This document shows, piece by piece, positions 5,133 to 6,501 of a stretch of DNA of 6,501 nt. The notes under the pieces were generated by a model. It was not told where the DNA came from. It ran no database searches and saw only the letters and a list, made by a program, of their open reading frames with translations. How positions within the stretch are numbered: the first letter of the stretch is position 1; each line of letters begins with the position of its first letter. This DNA is from an uncultured Syntrophobacteraceae bacterium (GTDB lineage Bacteria > Desulfobacterota > Syntrophobacteria > Syntrophobacterales > Syntrophobacteraceae), in the NCBI GenBank assembly GCA_937889795.1, contig CALBZH010000081.1:1-6501 (forward strand), in the 5' to 3' direction. The position numbers and the translations under genes are program-made.

Positions 5133-6501
5133 ATGAAGATCATCGGAATCAAGTTCAAGAACATCAGCTCGCTCTCGGGAGAGTGGGAGATTCGTTTCGA
5201 CAAGCCGCCGCTTTCGGACACGGGCCTGTTTGCCATTGTCGGTCCAAATGGCTCCGGCAAATCGTCGATCCTCGACGCGTTGACGCTGGGGCTTTACGGG
5301 GAAACCCCGCGTCTTCGGGACCCGGAGCTGGAAATCCCGAGCTGGCTGGCAGACGAGTCGTACTCCGAGGTGACCTTTCGTGCGGGCGAGAGCCTCTACC
5401 AGACCCGCTGGTGGGTGCGCACGGCGGTCGAAGGGCTGCAGGGACCGGAAATGACACTATCCGAGGTCAACGGTGTCGAGACATTGCTCGAAGACCGGGT
5501 GATCCGAGTACGGGCACGTGTCGCCGAGCTCACGGGACTTGATTTCAAGCGATTCTGCCGTTCGGTCCTCTTGGCTCAAGGGGAGTTCGCAGCCTTCTTG
5601 AATGCGCTTGAAAGTGAGCGCATGGAAATTCTCGAGAAGATCATCGGAGCCGAGATGACCCGGGAGCTGGAGCAGACCGTCCATGGTCGTGCTCGTGCGG
5701 AGCAGGATCGACTCCAACAGCTCAAGGAAACCGCTGCGAGCTGCCCGATGATCGAGCGGGCTCGAATCGACGAGCTGGCAATGGCTCACGAGCAGGCTCG
5801 CGAAGAGCTCGATGAAGCCCGGCGGGGGCTTGAAGACCTAGAGGAAGGCAAAGCATGGCTCGAGACGATGTATCGACTGGAAGCCGAGCAGGAGGATGCC
5901 GCTGAGGCGTTGGAGGAGGCTCGGGCTCGCTCTGAAGCCATCAGAAAAGAGCTCGACCAGCTGGAAAAGGCTCAGGTGGCCGCTCCATTCGCCGACGAGG
6001 TGCAGAGTCTGGATGCTCTGTCGGAGCACGCGCATGCGGTCCGCAATCAGCTCATCACGGTCGAGGGAGAGATTCCAGCCAACGAGGCTCGGCTCAGGGA
6101 GCAGGAAGAGAACCTGGCTCAAAACCGCCTCAAGCTCGAGCAGGCGCGCAAACATCTTGAGGAGCGCAGCAGCGAGCTGGCGGATGCTCTGAGCCGGGAT
6201 CGTGTCATTGACGCGGAGACGCAGCGGTTCCTCGATACGGTGTCTCGATACGAGGAAGCCGAGCAGTCCATCAAGGAAATCCTCAAACAGCGAGAGGACC
6301 TAGAGACACGGGCAGCCGAGGTGTCCAGACGCGTTGACGAGATTCGCCGATCACTCGAGGTGCATGCGGCCGATTCCAGTCTGTCGGGGATGATGGAAGA
6401 GATCGAGTCAGGGGTTGCGCGCCTCGAGGGAATCCGTGAGCAGCTTGGGAAATCCCACGTTCAATCGACGGATGCCAGGAAAAGAGAGGCGCTCGCCACC
6501 A
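5133..6501 (+). CDS. sbcC: SbcC/Rad50-type DNA double-strand-break repair ATPase (N-terminal 456 residues, runs off window)
   Basis: SbcC forms a complex with the nuclease SbcD that cleaves hairpins and processes DNA ends and double-strand breaks in the cytoplasm. Only the N-terminal ATPase half-domain and part of the first coiled-coil arm lie in the window. The family is usually near 1000 residues or longer, so under half is seen. Features: opening KNISSLSGEWEIRF (9-22), typical of SbcC; Walker A GPNGSGKSS (37-45); and the Q-loop block FKRFCRSVLLAQGEFAAFL (138-156) with Q149, preceded by AELTGLDF. From about 175 onward the sequence is heptad-like, dense in Glu, Leu, Arg and Gln, and fits the long coiled-coil arm. 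The CXXC zinc hook, second arm, signature and Walker B should lie beyond the right edge. No sbcD gene lies upstream; the neighbour is the divergent binding protein, so sbcD must be downstream or elsewhere. The SbcC assignment rests on the N-terminus only; another Rad50/SMC-like ATPase is less likely. Confidence 0.88.
   Translation, partial: MKIIGIKFKNISSLSGEWEIRFDKPPLSDTGLFAIVGPNGSGKSSILDALTLGLYGETPRLRDPELEIPSWLADESYSEVTFRAGESLYQTRWWVRTAVEGLQGPEMTLSEVNGVETLLEDRVIRVRARVAELTGLDFKRFCRSVLLAQGEFAAFLNALESERMEILEKIIGAEMTRELEQTVHGRARAEQDRLQQLKETAASCPMIERARIDELAMAHEQAREELDEARRGLEDLEEGKAWLETMYRLEAEQEDAAEALEEARARSEAIRKELDQLEKAQVAAPFADEVQSLDALSEHAHAVRNQLITVEGEIPANEARLREQEENLAQNRLKLEQARKHLEERSSELADALSRDRVIDAETQRFLDTVSRYEEAEQSIKEILKQREDLETRAAEVSRRVDEIRRSLEVHAADSSLSGMMEEIESGVARLEGIREQLGKSHVQSTDARKREALAT

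Noticed and set aside
5457..6155. Two Leu-rich minus-strand ORFs (110 and 105 codons) opposite the SbcC-type gene
   Set aside because: Leucine richness is the mirror of GAG glutamate codons in the coiled coil on the plus strand. There is no domain or ribosome-binding site to support them.

Overview
The window is about 6.5 kb of moderately GC-rich bacterial DNA (roughly 55-60% G+C by eye). It holds four genes: three on the minus strand and one divergent on the plus strand. Two genes run off the window edges. I see no rRNA, tRNA, CRISPR array, insertion sequence or prophage gene. The protein with an Sec signal peptide implies a Gram-negative periplasm. A eukaryotic-type Ser/Thr kinase beside an FHA-domain ABC exporter suggests a lineage with complex signalling, such as Nitrospirota, Desulfobacterota, Myxococcota or a relative. 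The sequence alone does not settle the taxon.

Layout from left to right. (1) 1-1404, minus strand: a transmembrane Ser/Thr protein kinase with an N-terminal zinc ribbon. Its C-terminal end lies outside the window. (2) 1419-3686, minus strand: a complete 755-residue ABC half-exporter with two N-terminal FHA domains, an ATPase domain and an ABCG-like six-helix membrane domain. It lies 14 nt upstream of the kinase, and the kinase ribosome-binding site overlaps its stop codon, so the two are almost certainly one operon. (3) 3687-3946: an intergenic stretch with a hairpin that may terminate the next gene. (4) 3947-4846, minus strand: a secreted PhnD-superfamily solute-binding protein with no cognate importer beside it. 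(5) 4847-5132: a divergent intergenic region with a doubtful 54-codon ORF and a short palindrome. (6) 5133-6501, plus strand: the N-terminal part of an SbcC/Rad50-type DNA-repair ATPase, running off the right edge.

The main biological interest is the transporter-kinase pair. FHA domains bind phosphothreonine peptides, so the kinase encoded next door is the obvious candidate regulator of the exporter. This matches the logic of the Mycobacterium tuberculosis Rv1747 (FHA-FHA-ABC-membrane) and PknF pair, here with the reverse gene order and in what looks like an unrelated, Gram-negative background. The binding protein and the SbcC-type gene appear to be separate transcription units with unrelated jobs.
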